Positions 47,501-58,311 of a stretch of DNA of 64,000 bases are shown in pieces. The position numbers and the translations under genes were made by a program. This stretch comes from Protonemura montana. Its lineage: Eukaryota > Arthropoda > Insecta > Plecoptera > Nemouridae. The stretch's first letter is position 1. Every line of letters starts with the position of its first letter. The notes beneath the pieces were generated by a model that was not told the origin of the DNA, searched no databases, and worked only from the letters and a program-made list of their open reading frames with translations. The stretch is from the NCBI GenBank assembly GCA_947568835.1, contig OX387610.1, positions 186,001 to 250,000 on the forward strand. The letters run 5' to 3'.

Positions 47501-48272
47501 CCCTGGCGTCTGAGTTGGTTATTCCTCGTGCGGGACTTAGGTCTGCGAGGCTGGTGAACAGCCTCCAGCTTGCCCTCTTCAGACTCCATTGGGCACAGCG
47601 AGCGCCGGGTTCAAGTTGGTTAGTTAAAAGTTTTAAAAACAAGGGGAAGTGGTCACTTCCACACAAGTCCGAGTGGACTGATAGCTCAAGTATTGGGGCA
47701 ACAGAAGGGCAACACACACATAGGTCAATAGATGAGAATTCACCGTTAAAAGAGTTAAAACGTGTTTTCTCGTTATTGTTTAAAATTATCAAGTCATTAT
47801 CATCAAAAAATTTCTCTAGCAACTTCCCTCTTCCCCTGTCAACCATACTGTCACCCCACAGGGGGTTATGGGCATTAAAATCACCCAAGAGAACGTAAGG
47901 TCTTGGAAGTTGGGAGATCATGTTGTCCAGATTGGCAAAAGTGACCGGAGCCCATTCGGGTAAATAAAGATTGCAAAATGTTATTGGAAGAGGAGTATGG
48001 ACTCGGATAGCCACCGCTTGAAGGGATGTTGTGAGAGGAACGGGGCTAGAAAAGACCCTGTCCGAAACAATTGCCGCCACTCCGCCATGGGCTCGGTTTC
48101 CAGACGTGTCGTCAAAACGATAAAACCTGTAACCTTTTAAAATCGGCGAGTCAGAAAGCTTAAAATGAGTTTCTTGCAAAAAAAGGCAAAGAGGGCTAAA
48201 ATTAGCTGTTAAAAGCTTCACCTCCTCTCGGTGGTGATAGTAACCATTGAGGTTCCACTGTATTAAAGCCAT
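44574..48272 (-). CDS. LINE ORF2: endonuclease, reverse transcriptase, RNase H
   Basis: 1,232 codons. The N-terminal apurinic-type endonuclease (about residues 1-225) shows IQWNLNG, LQETHF, LLGDFNAHNPLWG (about 131) and GSDHFPLF (about 206). The reverse transcriptase follows with RPISLTSCLCKIMERM, GFRKNRNT, FFDLEKAYDT, GVPQGSVLS and the catalytic FVDD (about 669). RNase H (about 965-1085) has YYTDGSK, FTAELYAI, CSDSLSAI and VPGHVGIKGNEQAD. A C-terminal Cys/His segment reads CNKCSEILSIRHILIDC. This domain order is that of the I group of LINEs. No internal stop, so it is potentially active. Confidence 0.95.
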   Translation of the reverse strand: MALIQWNLNGYYHHREEVKLLTANFSPLCLFLQETHFKLSDSPILKGYRFYRFDDTSGNRAHGGVAAIVSDRVFSSPVPLTTSLQAVAIRVHTPLPITFCNLYLPEWAPVTFANLDNMISQLPRPYVLLGDFNAHNPLWGDSMVDRGRGKLLEKFFDDNDLIILNNNEKTRFNSFNGEFSSIDLCVCCPSVAPILELSVHSDLCGSDHFPLFLKLLTNQLEPGARCAQWSLKRASWRLFTSLADLSPARGITNSDARVDCVTSILIEAATRSIPETSTRPHRMAVPWWNEECQKSIKLRKKALRVFTNRPTSENLEVFRNARAVARRAIRAAKKQSWRDYVSTITCHTPAAKVWNKIKKIDGKFTAQVIPGLEKNGRIITAPEEIVNHLGQQFSDVSDSHHYTATFQKIKLEAERKFISFSSTNSESYNAPFSRWELDHAIRTAKNTSPGPDRIHNMFLKHLSPAALDDLLAMFNIIWTSQAFPSSWRHAILIPIAKAGKDKKLASSYRPISLTSCLCKIMERMVNNRLVWWLEKKKLLSNLQCGFRKNRNTLDHLIRMEAVIQDGFLRGQHSVAVFFDLEKAYDTTWKYNILKTLYSWNFKGRLSVFIQNFITDRSFNVRLGNILSESFIQENGVPQGSVLSVTLFAIAINSIADFVSTPVLSSLFVDDLAIICSSKSLPSASRQIQLTVNRLAKWADATGFTFSAAKTTCVHFSRVRGFFPDPEIALRGNPLPVAKSVKFLGLVFDQKLNFKEHFSQLRIKCSKSLNILRYLTGTRWGADRTVMLRIYRALIRSKLDYGCAVYDSARDSYKKTLNTIHNTGIRLAIGALRTSRVESLYCESGEPPLALRRQYLLTSYAAKLFTMKKHPTYQPLLQPRFQAIYDAKPFSTVPAGIRLGRIFTELTFRAPRMFPIECGSVAPWTVPRPSCLVGLSSLGKNHTSDVVYRRRFAEVCADYPHHVHYYTDGSKCDDSVGCAFVTNPNIVYGFRLDNACSIFTAELYAIVKALQHIEGRDESRFLICSDSLSAIDPIYDIFSPNALVQEVHSLLASLSSRHIKVVFCWVPGHVGIKGNEQADAAAKNALGKVEIDDHRISHNDLKVYFKLKTTLRFQDMWDQQTNNKLKEIKPSIEPWESSRRSERREEVVLSRLRIGHTLLTHSFLFTIDKVPPRCNKCSEILSIRHILIDCSKYRVARQHYSLENTIDKVLADDPRRIDKVLKFLAEIDLIGLM

Positions 48273-48751
48273 TTCTGTTGTTTTAAAATCTCTCTAAACC
48301 TAAGTAATGTATCACAGATATTTTCACAGCCATCAAACCCATGTAAAATTAAGAATAAAATCACACAGGTAAAATAAGCGTATACTAATATCACAGTCAC
48401 AATCACTAAGGCTATCACAGAAATCTTATCACAGTAAACTAGCACCAGAAGAGTTTCCTCTCTAAACCTAAGTAAAGTATCACAGACAATATCACAGCTA
48501 TCTAAAAACCTACATATAATTAAAAATAAAATCATATAGGTAAAAGAAGCGGAGATAATTATCACAGTTACTATCACAAGGGTTATCACAGAAAGTTTAT
48601 CACAGCAATGTAGCACCAAAAAATCTCTAAACCTAAGTAAAATATCACAGATAGTATCGCGGCAATCCATTAACCTATATAAAATTAAAAATAAAATTAC
48701 ATAGATTAAAGGAGCGCTAATAAATATCACAGATATTATCACAAAGGCCAT
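48263..48751 (-). CDS. Middle ORF with three membrane-like repeats
   Basis: About 162 codons between gag and pol. The ATG at 48751-48749 shares one base with the ORF1 stop (TGATG), and its TAA at 48265-48263 lies within the first codons of ORF2. The protein is three in-frame repeats of 55-56 residues, each with a strongly hydrophobic stretch (such as VIVTVIIISASFTYMILFLI) and a conserved CDTLLRFRE-like segment. DNA repeat spacing is 165 and 168 bp, both multiples of three. I know of no such ORF in I-type LINEs. It could be a genuine membrane-associated product or a spacer that favours reinitiation of ORF2. Confidence 0.6.
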   Translation of the reverse strand: MAFVIISVIFISAPLIYVILFLILYRLMDCRDTICDILLRFRDFLVLHCCDKLSVITLVIVTVIIISASFTYMILFLIICRFLDSCDIVCDTLLRFREETLLVLVYCDKISVIALVIVTVILVYAYFTCVILFLILHGFDGCENICDTLLRFREILKQQKWL

Positions 48752-50186
48752 CACGGATAATTAAGATGTCTACTTGGTTTCACCTCTTTGGTTTTTACTT
48801 TACATACATCAGTCTTTTGTCTCTTGCTAGGCACAGCAACTGTCGCTTCACCACCGCCTCCTTGCGCCTGGGCGGCACCCTCAACCTCATCGCAGTCCAT
48901 CGAGGACTCGTCCTCTTTAGACTTGGGGCTGGTCTCTTTGGCTTCCGATTTCTTTGCTTTTTGCGGGTTTTGTTTTAAAAAATCTAGCTCCTCTCCAATT
49001 TTCTTGTTTTGGTTTTTGAGCTCTTCGTTCTCCTTCCTGAGCAACTCTATTTGTTTCGTCTGCTCTTCTATTTTTTTAGTTTGTTCTTCGAGCTTTAGTT
49101 TGTTTTCCTGCTGCCCAGAAAGAAGAAGGGTCATCATGTTCATCAGGGTTTTAAGTTCTGATGAACTTGGGTGATGCCCCTCTTTAGGGCTGGGAGCAGG
49201 TGGTAGAGCGGTGGCTTGGGCGAAGGATTTTAAAATATTTGGACTAGGGCAGAGAAGGTTGTATTTTTTTCTAGCCTCAGGGTATGGGATCTTCTCGAGA
49301 GTTTTTATTTCACATATATTTTTTTCCTTCTTCCAGACAGGACACTCCCGGGACCAGGACGGGTGCGGAGCTTCGCAGTTGGCACAGTGCGCCTCCTGAT
49401 CGCACGGGGCGTTAGGGTGGGCGTTCGCCTTGCCGCACCTGTCGCACACTTGTGGCCTTTGGCAATTCTGTTGGCCGTGGCCGAAGCGTTGGCAATTTAG
49501 ACAGCGAAGGGGATTAGGGATGCTGGGCTTAACCTCAACACGTATAAATCCCACGAAAATAAATTGAGGCAGAATGGTGGAATTAAATGTTAGAATGTGG
49601 AGCGGTGATGGTTTAAGAATGTTGTCTTTCCGGGTGGTGATGGATTTCACTTCGATTACTCTCTGGTTTGTGAGTTCGAGCAAGGCCTCTTCCTCGCCCA
49701 TCTGAAGCAGGTCGTGGCTGAACACGACTCCTTTGCAGGAGTTCAGAGTTTTGTGGGCAAGGGTGGAGACCTGGAATGTTCCTAATAGAGTAAGGCCAGA
49801 GAGTTTATCTGATATTTCTTTTTTCCCAGCTTCTACAAGAAGAGTCCCTTCGCGCAGGCGCTTAGTAGAGCGAAGCTCTCCTACGTCTGCGGACAGAAAT
49901 CTTTGTATTTTAAAGGGGCTCACGCCGGAGAAGGTCAGATTCTTGTCTGCATCTAGTCTTGAGATGATAAAAAAGGAGTCGAAATGGTCGGTGAACGTTT
50001 TGTTGTTTGATTGTACATGTTGTACATTAATGGTCCTGTCAAACAGGCTTGGTAAACTTTTAAGGGGGGGGGGGTGGACGTTTTTTTTGAGTTGGGGGTA
50101 GGTGGGGTTGGGAAGCTTGGGTTTGGGGGGGGGGAAAGGGGGGTTGGGGTTTGGTTTTTGTGATTTTGGTTCATTTTTGGACCCAC
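48751..50186 (-). CDS. LINE ORF1 (gag-like), frame change at a C run
   Basis: The main frame (48751 to about 50060) holds an RNA-binding-like N-terminal region (FFIISRLDADKNL, then GVSPFKIQRFLS), three zinc-knuckle-type clusters (CLNCQRFGHGQQNC, CDRCGKANAHPNAPC, CANCEAPHPSWSREC) and a C-terminal coiled coil with Glu/Lys repeats. The likely ATG at 50184-50186 is in another frame and meets the main frame at an 11-base C run (50064-50074). A one-base slip there would join them to about 478 residues. Without that, translation would need a start inside the gag region. Confidence 0.8.
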
Positions 50187-50769
50187 GAGAAGCTAGGGAA
50201 ATAAAGGTCAGCTCCCACAGAGCCCCGCTTGTGGGAGTAAGGCTAATATAAAACTGAAGGTCGCCAGGTGTTCAGAGTCCATCGTTCGCTACTACTATTT
50301 ACCCAGTAGTAATTCAGCTCCTCGGCACGATTGGTGACACCTTAAGCTTGGGTACGTGTCCTGGTACTTTGCATTTGTCGTCAACGTTTGTGGGTTGTAT
50401 ACCGAAAGAAAAAGCCGTGGAAATTGCCAAGTCGTCATAGGGGAGGGCGCCACACCGCTGTCGCAGAAGGCAGACGGGGGCTTCGGGAGGTGGCAAGGAA
50501 TGAAAAAAGGGGCGAGGCGAAGAGAAGATAGTGAAATGAAGAGAGGAGAGAAAAAGAGCGCACAGAGCCTCCCTAGACCAAAGTCCTTGTTCCGCGACAG
50601 CGGCGTGGCAGGACTATTCTTGGTCTGGATCCTCGCCGGGAGCCTGTCCGGTATAGGAGACCTTACGGGGAGCGAAACCTCCCCACCGGCAGAGCCTCCC
50701 GGGTCATTGGATCACACAAACCCCCTCACCACGTCAAGGTGATAGTCCACGAGGGGGGCTTTCTTTATG

Positions 50770-51379
<610 letters not shown>

Positions 51380-51730
51380 TTATATTTATTTATTTTCATA
51401 CCTAAGCATGGTACATGTTTTATGATTGCCAGTTCTATGGTATCCACTTGAAGTTAGCTACGTTATTTACAGGACTAGTTGTTTGGATTGTTCCGTCTTT
51501 GATTTCCTTTTAGCCGGCGTCTAAATTCCTTTGCGTTCTTGGGGATTCTTGGGGACATTACCATGACATGACCATGACATGACCATGACATGAACATATG
51601 ACAAAACTTGCTTACAATAGTGAAAAAGTGAATGGGTTTATGAACTGAAAAGATGGTCTCTGTATTTTAAAATAGTTCTAATGAATAATAACAAAGAAAC
51701 AGCTTTAAATCAGCAAAAGACCCAGTATTA

Positions 51731-52033
<303 letters not shown>

Positions 52034-52189
52034 CTACTGGACATGCCAAACACTAGTTTAAATTTTAGTTTAAATTATAAACTAAAGAAAATAAAACTAG
52101 AAATAACAAAGAAAGACCCAGATTTTGCAGGTGCAAAACTGCAAGAGAGAGAGCAATGCAGGGCAAGAGAGAGGCGATCTTGTACTTAC

Positions 52190-52272
52190 AAAGGAGATGA
52201 TTGCGGCTAATAATAGGATCTTGACTAAAAGGTCGTCGAATTGTTCCAGTACCAACTGCCATATCGATTTTC
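52190..52272 (-). CDS. SERCA copy A, exon GKSIWQL (TM1)
   Basis: 83 bp: [20 protein letters not shown], then LLAAIISF. Acceptor CCGCAG, donor TTT|GTAAGT. The exons that should follow are absent in the 214 bp before the next exon. A T/C-rich acceptor with TTTTGCACC behind it at about 52138 may be a remnant of the next one. Confidence 0.9.
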
Positions 52273-52362
52273 CTGCGGGAAATAAAAACAATTTAGAGTC
52301 AAAGTGCAACAAAGATAACTTGTTTCTGTCATTTAGGAATTAATCTTGTAAATGAAACTCAC

Positions 52363-52380
52363 CTTCTTCAGCAGGTAATT
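52363..52380 (-). CDS. SERCA copy A, 18-bp microexon ELPAEE
   Basis: 18 bases between TTTCAG and GTGAGT encode the ELPAEE step before GKSIW. The phases on both sides fit. A tiny exon at this point is expected from animal SERCA gene structure as I recall it. The initiating exon was not found upstream. Confidence 0.85.
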
Positions 52381-52439
52381 CTGAAACAAAAGAAACAAGT
52401 GAATTAAGTACCAAGTGTAATAAGAGTTTGTTCTGCTAG

Positions 52440-52990
52440 GGACCCTAGAATCAGTGTCTAGAAGGGGAGGGGCGTTTAGAAGGCTTCGTTCAACACGCGA
52501 GCTCAAGGCGTGTACAGATATCAGTCTACTGTCTGACGTCACCAGCTACTGTCTGACGTCACAGCGACCGAGTTCAGCGACAACGCCGTCATTCAACGTC
52601 GATGCACTCGGCGAGAGTCGGAAATAGCGGCGACTTAAGATCTTGCCTCGGTAAACCAGTTTCCGTTTGAAACAACGCACAAACATCAACCGAAATAGAA
52701 GTTAAATAGAAGCCAAATAGAAGCCAAAGAGAAGCCAAAGAGAAGCCTCTATTAAATCTGACAGCAGACAAAAAGCCATCAAATCATAACGGCCATCAAG
52801 AATCAACAGATCGACGCAATGTAATGGAAGCCTGCGAACATCTCTTTAGTCAGAGACAATGGAAGGATTGTTAGATTGTTTACTCTAAGCTTAAAAACTC
52901 TAAAGATACAGAACCACAGCATCTTGTAAGATCAACCATTTCTAGCAGCACCAGCACCAGCCACGTGGAACAAAACCAAATATTGCTCGG
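52440..52990. promoter_or_regulatory. CpG-containing stretch with two CRE palindromes
   Basis: TGACGTCA occurs at 52534-52541 and 52554-52561, in a CG-richer stretch (52480-52660), followed by several copies of an AGAAGCCAAA-type short repeat at 52700-52750. It could be promoter-like or part of a mobile element terminus. Confidence 0.35.
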
Positions 52991-53009
52991 GAAATATTGG
53001 TCAAAAGTC

Positions 53010-54340
53010 CCTCGTTTGGCAAGGCATGGCAAGGCAAGACATGGCATGGCATGGCATGGCATGGCATGGCAAGGCAAGACATGGCATGGCATGGCATGGC
53101 ATGGCATGGCATGGCATGGCATGGCAAGGCAAGGCATGGCATGGCATGGCATGGCATGGCAAGGCATGGCATGGCATGGCAAGGCATGGCAAGACATGGC
53201 ATGGCAAGGCAAGGCATGGCATGGCATGGCAAGGCATGGCATGGCATGAAATGGCGAGGCAAGGCATGACATGGCATGGCATGGTATGGCGCGGCATGGC
53301 ATGGCAAGACATGGCATGGCAAGGCATGGCATGGCAAGACATGGCATGGCAAGGCATGGCATGGCATGGCATGGCATGGCATGGCATGGCATGGCATGGC
53401 ATGGCAAGGTATGGTATATCTAATGGTATGGTATGACATGGTTCGTTATGGCATGTTATGGCATGGCATGGCATGGCAAGACATGGCATGGCATGGCAAG
53501 GCAAGGCATGGCATGGCATGGCATGGCATGGCAAGGCAAGGCAAGGCATGGCATGGCATGGCATGGCATGGCATGGCAAGGCATGGCATGGCAAGGCATG
53601 ACATGGCGAGGCAAGGCATGGCATGGCATGGCATGGCATGGCATGGCATGGCAAGGCAAGGCATGGCATGGCATGGCATGGCATGGCATGGCAAGGCAAG
53701 GCAAGGCATGGCATGGCATGGCATGGCATGGCATGGCATGGCAAGGCATTGCATGGCAAGGCATGACATGGCGAGGCAAGGCATGGCATGGCATGGCATG
53801 GCATGGCAAGGCAAGGCATGGCATGGCATGGCAAGGCATGGCATGGCATGAAATGGCGAGGCAAGGCATGACATGGCATGGCATGGTATGGCGCGGCATG
53901 GCATGGCAAGACATGGCATGGCAAGGCATGGCATGGCATGGCATAGCATGGCATGGCATGGCATGGCATGGCATGGCAAGGTATGGTATATCTAATGGTA
54001 TGGTATGACATGGTTCGTTATGGCATGTTATGGCATGGCATGGCATGGCAAGACATGGCATGGCATGGCATGGCAAGGCAAGGCAAGGCATGGCATGGCA
54101 TGGCATGGCATGGCAAGGCAAGGCAAGGCAAGGCATGGCATGGCATGGCATGGCATGGCATGGCATGGCATGGCAAGGCATGGCATGGCAAGGCATGACA
54201 TGGCGAGGCAAGGCATGGCATGGCATGGCATGGCATGGCATGGCATGGCATGGCATGGCATGGCATGGCATGGCAAGGTATGGTATATCTAATGGTATGG
54301 TATGACATGGTTCGTTATGGCATGTTATGGCATAGCAGGA
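53010..54340. repeat. ATGGC/AAGGC pentanucleotide satellite, 1.3 kb
   Basis: Made of 5-mers ATGGC and AAGGC with GACAT-type variants. A distinctive about 55-bp block containing GGTATGGTATATCTAATGGT recurs at about 53406, 53978 and 54275, giving a higher-order pattern. Long frames of Met-Ala-Trp-His-Gly or Met-Pro-Cys-His-Ala repeats are by-products. Confidence 0.95.
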
Positions 54341-54580
54341 AGCCTTGGTGTTGCGATAGCAAGATAAAGTATGATTGGAGTTTTAAATCACGTAGAACAA
54401 ATACAAGGTGGATTAGCGCCAAGTCTTATCAATATTCCTGGCACACAGCGCCGACTCGGCTGATACGAAGGTTAGGCGAGACTAGCCGAGTCCAGCCGAG
54501 TCAAGCTTATTGCAATCACCAATTATTAGCATTCACTATCATGTTTACTATTACCGGCATCACAAGGGGGAAATTCTTAA

Positions 54581-54817
54581 CCCTCTCAGCTGATAGAGCT
54601 ACCAGCCTGGTGACAGGACAGGGCTGCAGAGGGTCGCAGCCCTCTCAGCTGATAGAGCTACCAGCCTGGTGACAGGACAGGGCTGCAGAGGGTCGCAGCC
54701 CTCTCAGCTGATAGAGCTACCAGCCTGGTGACAGGACAGGGCTGCAGAGGGTCGCAGCCCTCTCAGCTGATAGAGCTACCAGCCTGGTGACAGGACAGGG
54801 CTGCAGAGGGTCGCAGC
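54581..54817. repeat. 59-bp tandem repeat, 4 copies
   Basis: CCCTCTCAGCTGATAGAGCT recurs at 54581, 54640, 54699 and 54758 without visible change. It abuts the truncated end of a LINE ORF1. Confidence 0.9.
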
Positions 54818-54819
54818 CC

Positions 54820-55770
54820 CCTCAGGCTGGCACATTTAAAACATTGTGCTACGTGTATGTGGTCATATAGCCTATACCTTTTCCATTCATAATTAATCCG
54901 TCCCTCGCGCATTAGTTTCGAGCGGGTTCGGGCATCGACTTCAATTATCGTGAAGGTTAATCCACTTTTTTGCGTGATAGTGGTGATGACTTTTAGCGAA
55001 AAATGTGGGTCAGTGGGATCCAGTTGGTTTTGAATTATTACTGCTTCTCTGAAGGACTTCGTGTCAGTATTTCCTAGTTCAATATGCATGATTTTTAGTC
55101 TGGGATTGAATTTTGTTTTGATTGTGGCTGTGTACTTGTTTCCTAGCACTTGTTCTGCTTCTTTCAGTAATGCTTCAGCTGATTTGCTGTTTGGACAGTT
55201 GATCAAGACATCTCCATTTCTGCTTTGTCGCATATTTGAAATTCCTATCGGAAGTTTTGCTGGATTATTCTGTGATTTGACGTCATGTTTTGTTGTTGCT
55301 TTGTCTTGGTCAGCCAGTGGTGTAATTTGAATAACTTCAGGCTTACCTCTCAGAATTTGGCTGTATGACGTTTTTGCTGGAAATGATGTCATATTAGCTG
55401 ATATGTAGTCGTTCCTGTTTTCTAGTTCAGATATTCTTGCTTTTTGGAGTTGAACAATGTACACGAGGTCCTTGATCCGTTGATGCAGTAGCTCTACATT
55501 GGACGTGTGTAGATCAAGCATGGTGGCTTCTCTAGTTGTGCAGTCGCCGCAAATAAAGTCATCAATATCTACGTTTTCCTCACCAGAAGTCCCTTGCGCA
55601 CATCTCAGATGATTGAGTTGGCCACATATTACACACTTCACACCATTTACAACTTTTCTTGAGCACTTCGGACATTTAGGAAGAATATTTAATTTTGGAG
55701 CCACCAGACGCACCACTCTCCTCACCCGCCATCTTGAATAGCATATAGACTCTTTAAGCATACTTAACAA
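54820..55770 (-). mobile_element. LINE ORF1 fragment (gag-like with PHD-type finger)
   Basis: The minus-strand frame starts near 55770, within duplicated sequence, or at a later Met in the element. It has a Cys-rich CPKCSRKVVNGVKCVICGQ finger, then HLRCAQG and FICGDC (PHD-like), a coiled coil (VQLQKARISELENRN), an RRM-like region with VLINCPNSKSAEALLKE, and a first zinc knuckle AQCFKCA. It is cut there by the 59-bp array. This architecture is that of ORF1 of some Jockey/CR1-like LINEs. Its 5' end touches the left edge of duplicated copy B. Confidence 0.75.
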
Positions 55771-55829
55771 GATTAGCGTTGTTGGAAGGCTTCATCAAAT
55801 TTCGGTGACTGATTGGTCCGACAACTTAC

Positions 55830-56093
55830 AGGAGAATATGCTTCGTGAGAGTCGCCATAACGTGGAAAAACTCTTGGTTTTCCAATCAAATGGACTGCCG
55901 TGAACGAAATACTAGAGCTATTTCCATATTGAGAACTGCACAGTAATATTTCATTAACAAATTGCTCGATTTTGCCCGCGCTGGTAACTCTACTAACCAC
56001 AGATTCTTCCATGACAGGCAAGCCAGAGTCGATGAAAGTCAGAGCCGATGGATCTGGCGCCCATCGATGATTTTCAACTTTTGCGCTAAACAT
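55830..56093 (-). CDS. FBXL4: FBXL4 exon 1, copy B (isolated)
   Basis: Same 88-codon exon and GTAAGT donor as copy A, with a few residue changes (for example VNLIGKP to VHLIGKP). Downstream exons are missing; a LINE ORF1 fragment replaces them, so this copy cannot encode a full protein here. Confidence 0.75.
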
Positions 56094-56148
56094 GTCAGTG
56101 CTCCTGACTAAGGGAATGATTTACTCATTTACTCTTAATTTTTAAACG

Positions 56149-56372
56149 ATGGCACAATTAAATGAAAACTTGATTCGTGCCATGGTGTGGGATCTGAAAG
56201 AAGTAGTCAATATCTCGATTACATTGTCTTCGTGGATGGGCAAGATTGACTGCAAGTCTTGGAGATTTCCTTCCAAGCAGTCACAATCTGTAGATGTCTT
56301 GTCTATTTTTAACAAGCTCAATGGATCTGCTGGTGAATACTACATCAATCTTTTAGAATGCATCTATGACAG
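56149..56372 (+). CDS. CCDC157: CCDC157 exon 1, copy B
   Basis: 224 bp, open throughout, with TTG at codon 51 where copy A has TAG. Together the five copy B exons sum to 1,167 bases with consistent phases (389 codons, no stop), so this is the better copy. N-terminal pattern MAQLNENLIRAMVWDL and WRFPSKQSQSVDVLSIFNKL. Divergent from FBXL4 exon 1 with 55 bp between starts. The human protein is clearly longer; the C-terminal exons are not in view. Confidence 0.8.
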
Positions 56373-56886
56373 GTAACTTAACTATTGTACCGAAATCCAT
56401 CCAAATAATTCTGGTATTTGGAATAGAATTTGGGAAAAATTATTTTAGAATTCAGCTGGCTATATTTTTTATTCGGATGTGAGCATGAGTTAGCGTATAT
56501 GACCCTACCAACTGAATTAAAATTCAGAATCTAATACGTACATTCTACCTTCAACCATGGAATTCACATCAACAACTAAAAGTTGCCTGCAGCACACTGA
56601 AATATAGGTTGAGTCTTGTACTAAAATAATTACTATACGTACTGGGCATCTTATTATTATGGGAATCTTACTGAATCTATTCTGATACCACAACAACATA
56701 CTTTATTGGGTGTTCAGAATCTTAAAGTCACAGCAAAGAAGTTTCCAGGAGTTACTGAGTCTACCAGATAGATTTTACTGAAGCGGTGCGTTTCGGAAGG
56801 CGACAAAACTGGCACAAAAGAGCGATTATTGTTCTGTGCTATTAAATGTGAACATCACTTTTACCTCGTTCTGTTTTTTTTTTCAG

Positions 56887-57061
56887 ACTTTTATTGATTC
56901 TGAATTTACTGATAAAATTTGTGGACAATTTTCCAAATCCCTCGACCAATTTGTATGCGGCTAAAAATGTGATCCGTCCACAACAGCTCTCACTTGGAGG
57001 TCTACTAAACATATTCTGGTCGAGAATGCAATCTTTGCAGAAGAGCATGATCGATTGCATG
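56887..57061 (+). CDS. CCDC157: CCDC157 exon 2, copy B
   Basis: 175 bp, RLLLILNLLIKFVDNFPN at its start when joined to exon 1, then LGGLLNIFWSRMQSLQ. Splice sites as in copy A. Confidence 0.78.
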
Positions 57062-57165
57062 GTTTGGAATGATTACAACTCTTGAATATCATTCTGTAAT
57101 ATTGTAATGTTACTTTTAAATGCAGATAACCTCCTGATGATGAAAATAATATATCTTTTATGCAG

Positions 57166-57398
57166 GTTACTCAGAGGAAAATGTTTGAAATAAATGCCAA
57201 GCACCAAGATACTGATTCGAATATCAATACAACCAACATTTCCCACACAGTTGTTTCCAGAATTAGTCAAACAGATTTGATTTCCTTGGCTTCATGTGAA
57301 AGCTGTCAGATGAATGAAGCACTCATGAAGAAACTAATCACGTGGATAGAAAATACTTGTCATGATATCGACAGAGAATCTTCAGTTGCTGCCCAGAG
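57166..57398 (+). CDS. CCDC157: CCDC157 exon 3, copy B
   Basis: 233 bp. ISLASCESCQMNEALMKK. Joins in phase with exon 4. Lacks the LINE that copy A carries in the following intron. Confidence 0.78.
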
Positions 57399-57894
57399 GT
57401 ACAATAAATACTTATTTACAAACATGTTATTACCTATATGCAAAACCTTCTTGTGTTTTATGACTGCGCATATTATTTCAAATAAAAGTTCTGATTCCAC
57501 ACTTCAAGAAATAAAATTCCGATTCCTTTAATTCAAGAATGAGAATAAAGGTTCAGATTGGAAAACACAAAGTGTTTATTATTTGTAATTATTACTTCAA
57601 CTCCAGCAACTGGTTCATATACTTACCTATTTCTATTTTCATTTTGTTGCATTGACTTGTTTATATGTTTTACTGACTATGTTTCTATCATCTGTGTCTG
57701 ATCAACTCAAACAATTAACAACATTTTATTAGTGCCAAGCTAAATACTAATATCTTTGGGTAGCGCGTAAAGACCAACTACAATTCTACGACACTTTGCA
57801 TTAGATATTTGAGGTAGTTTACAGTTAGAAAATACTTTAGCAAGAGCATACAAATTTGATTGTACCCCAATTAAAATGACAGTAATAATCACAG

Positions 57895-58241
57895 GAAGGT
57901 GGCGTCGAAGGAAATAATACAAACAACGCAGTGGCATTGTATGGGAAGTTGGGCTGATGCCATCGTTGAAGATCTTACCAACCTCCAAGTCAACTACAAG
58001 GAGATCAGTATTCAAAACACTCAGCTGATCAAGTTGGTGAGAGCTACACAAAGCAAATTGGAGAAAAAAACCCAAGGAAACCAGGATTATATCAAGAAGC
58101 TAAAAATACAATGCAAAGATTCTAAAGTGAATCTGGAAGAAAAGCAAAATCAGCTCAGCCAAGTAAACATGAAGTGGCAGCTATTGTTCAGTGATAAAGA
58201 AGAAAGTTACAAAATATTAGAAATGAAATTGAAACTCACTG
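57895..58241 (+). CDS. CCDC157: CCDC157 exon 4, copy B
   Basis: 347 bp, coiled coil; differs from copy A by KEISIQN versus KEFSLQN. Confidence 0.75.
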
Positions 58242-58311
58242 GTTTGTATAGATAATCGATTATTGTTGAATTACACTGAATCTGTCTGTAAAAGTACTTC
58301 TAAAAGTACTT

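Larger units (their letters stand above)
44462..50757 (-). mobile_element. Full-length I-type LINE, 6.3 kb
   Basis: Flanked by a 12-bp direct repeat GCTTTCTTTATG (44450-44461 and 50758-50769). On the minus strand it holds a 5' UTR of about 570 bp, ORF1, a middle ORF, ORF2, a short 3' UTR and an ATTC-type tail. Endonuclease, reverse transcriptase and RNase H are all present, and ORF2 is open for 1,232 codons. It lies inside the SERCA copy A intron between the exons at 44385 and 50980. Confidence 0.95.

Noticed and set aside
52880..54308. Met-Pro-Cys-His-Ala and Met-Ala-Trp-His-Gly repeat proteins up to 336 codons
   Set aside because: Open on both strands because ATGGC-type 5-mers contain no stops; a repeat artefact, not coding.
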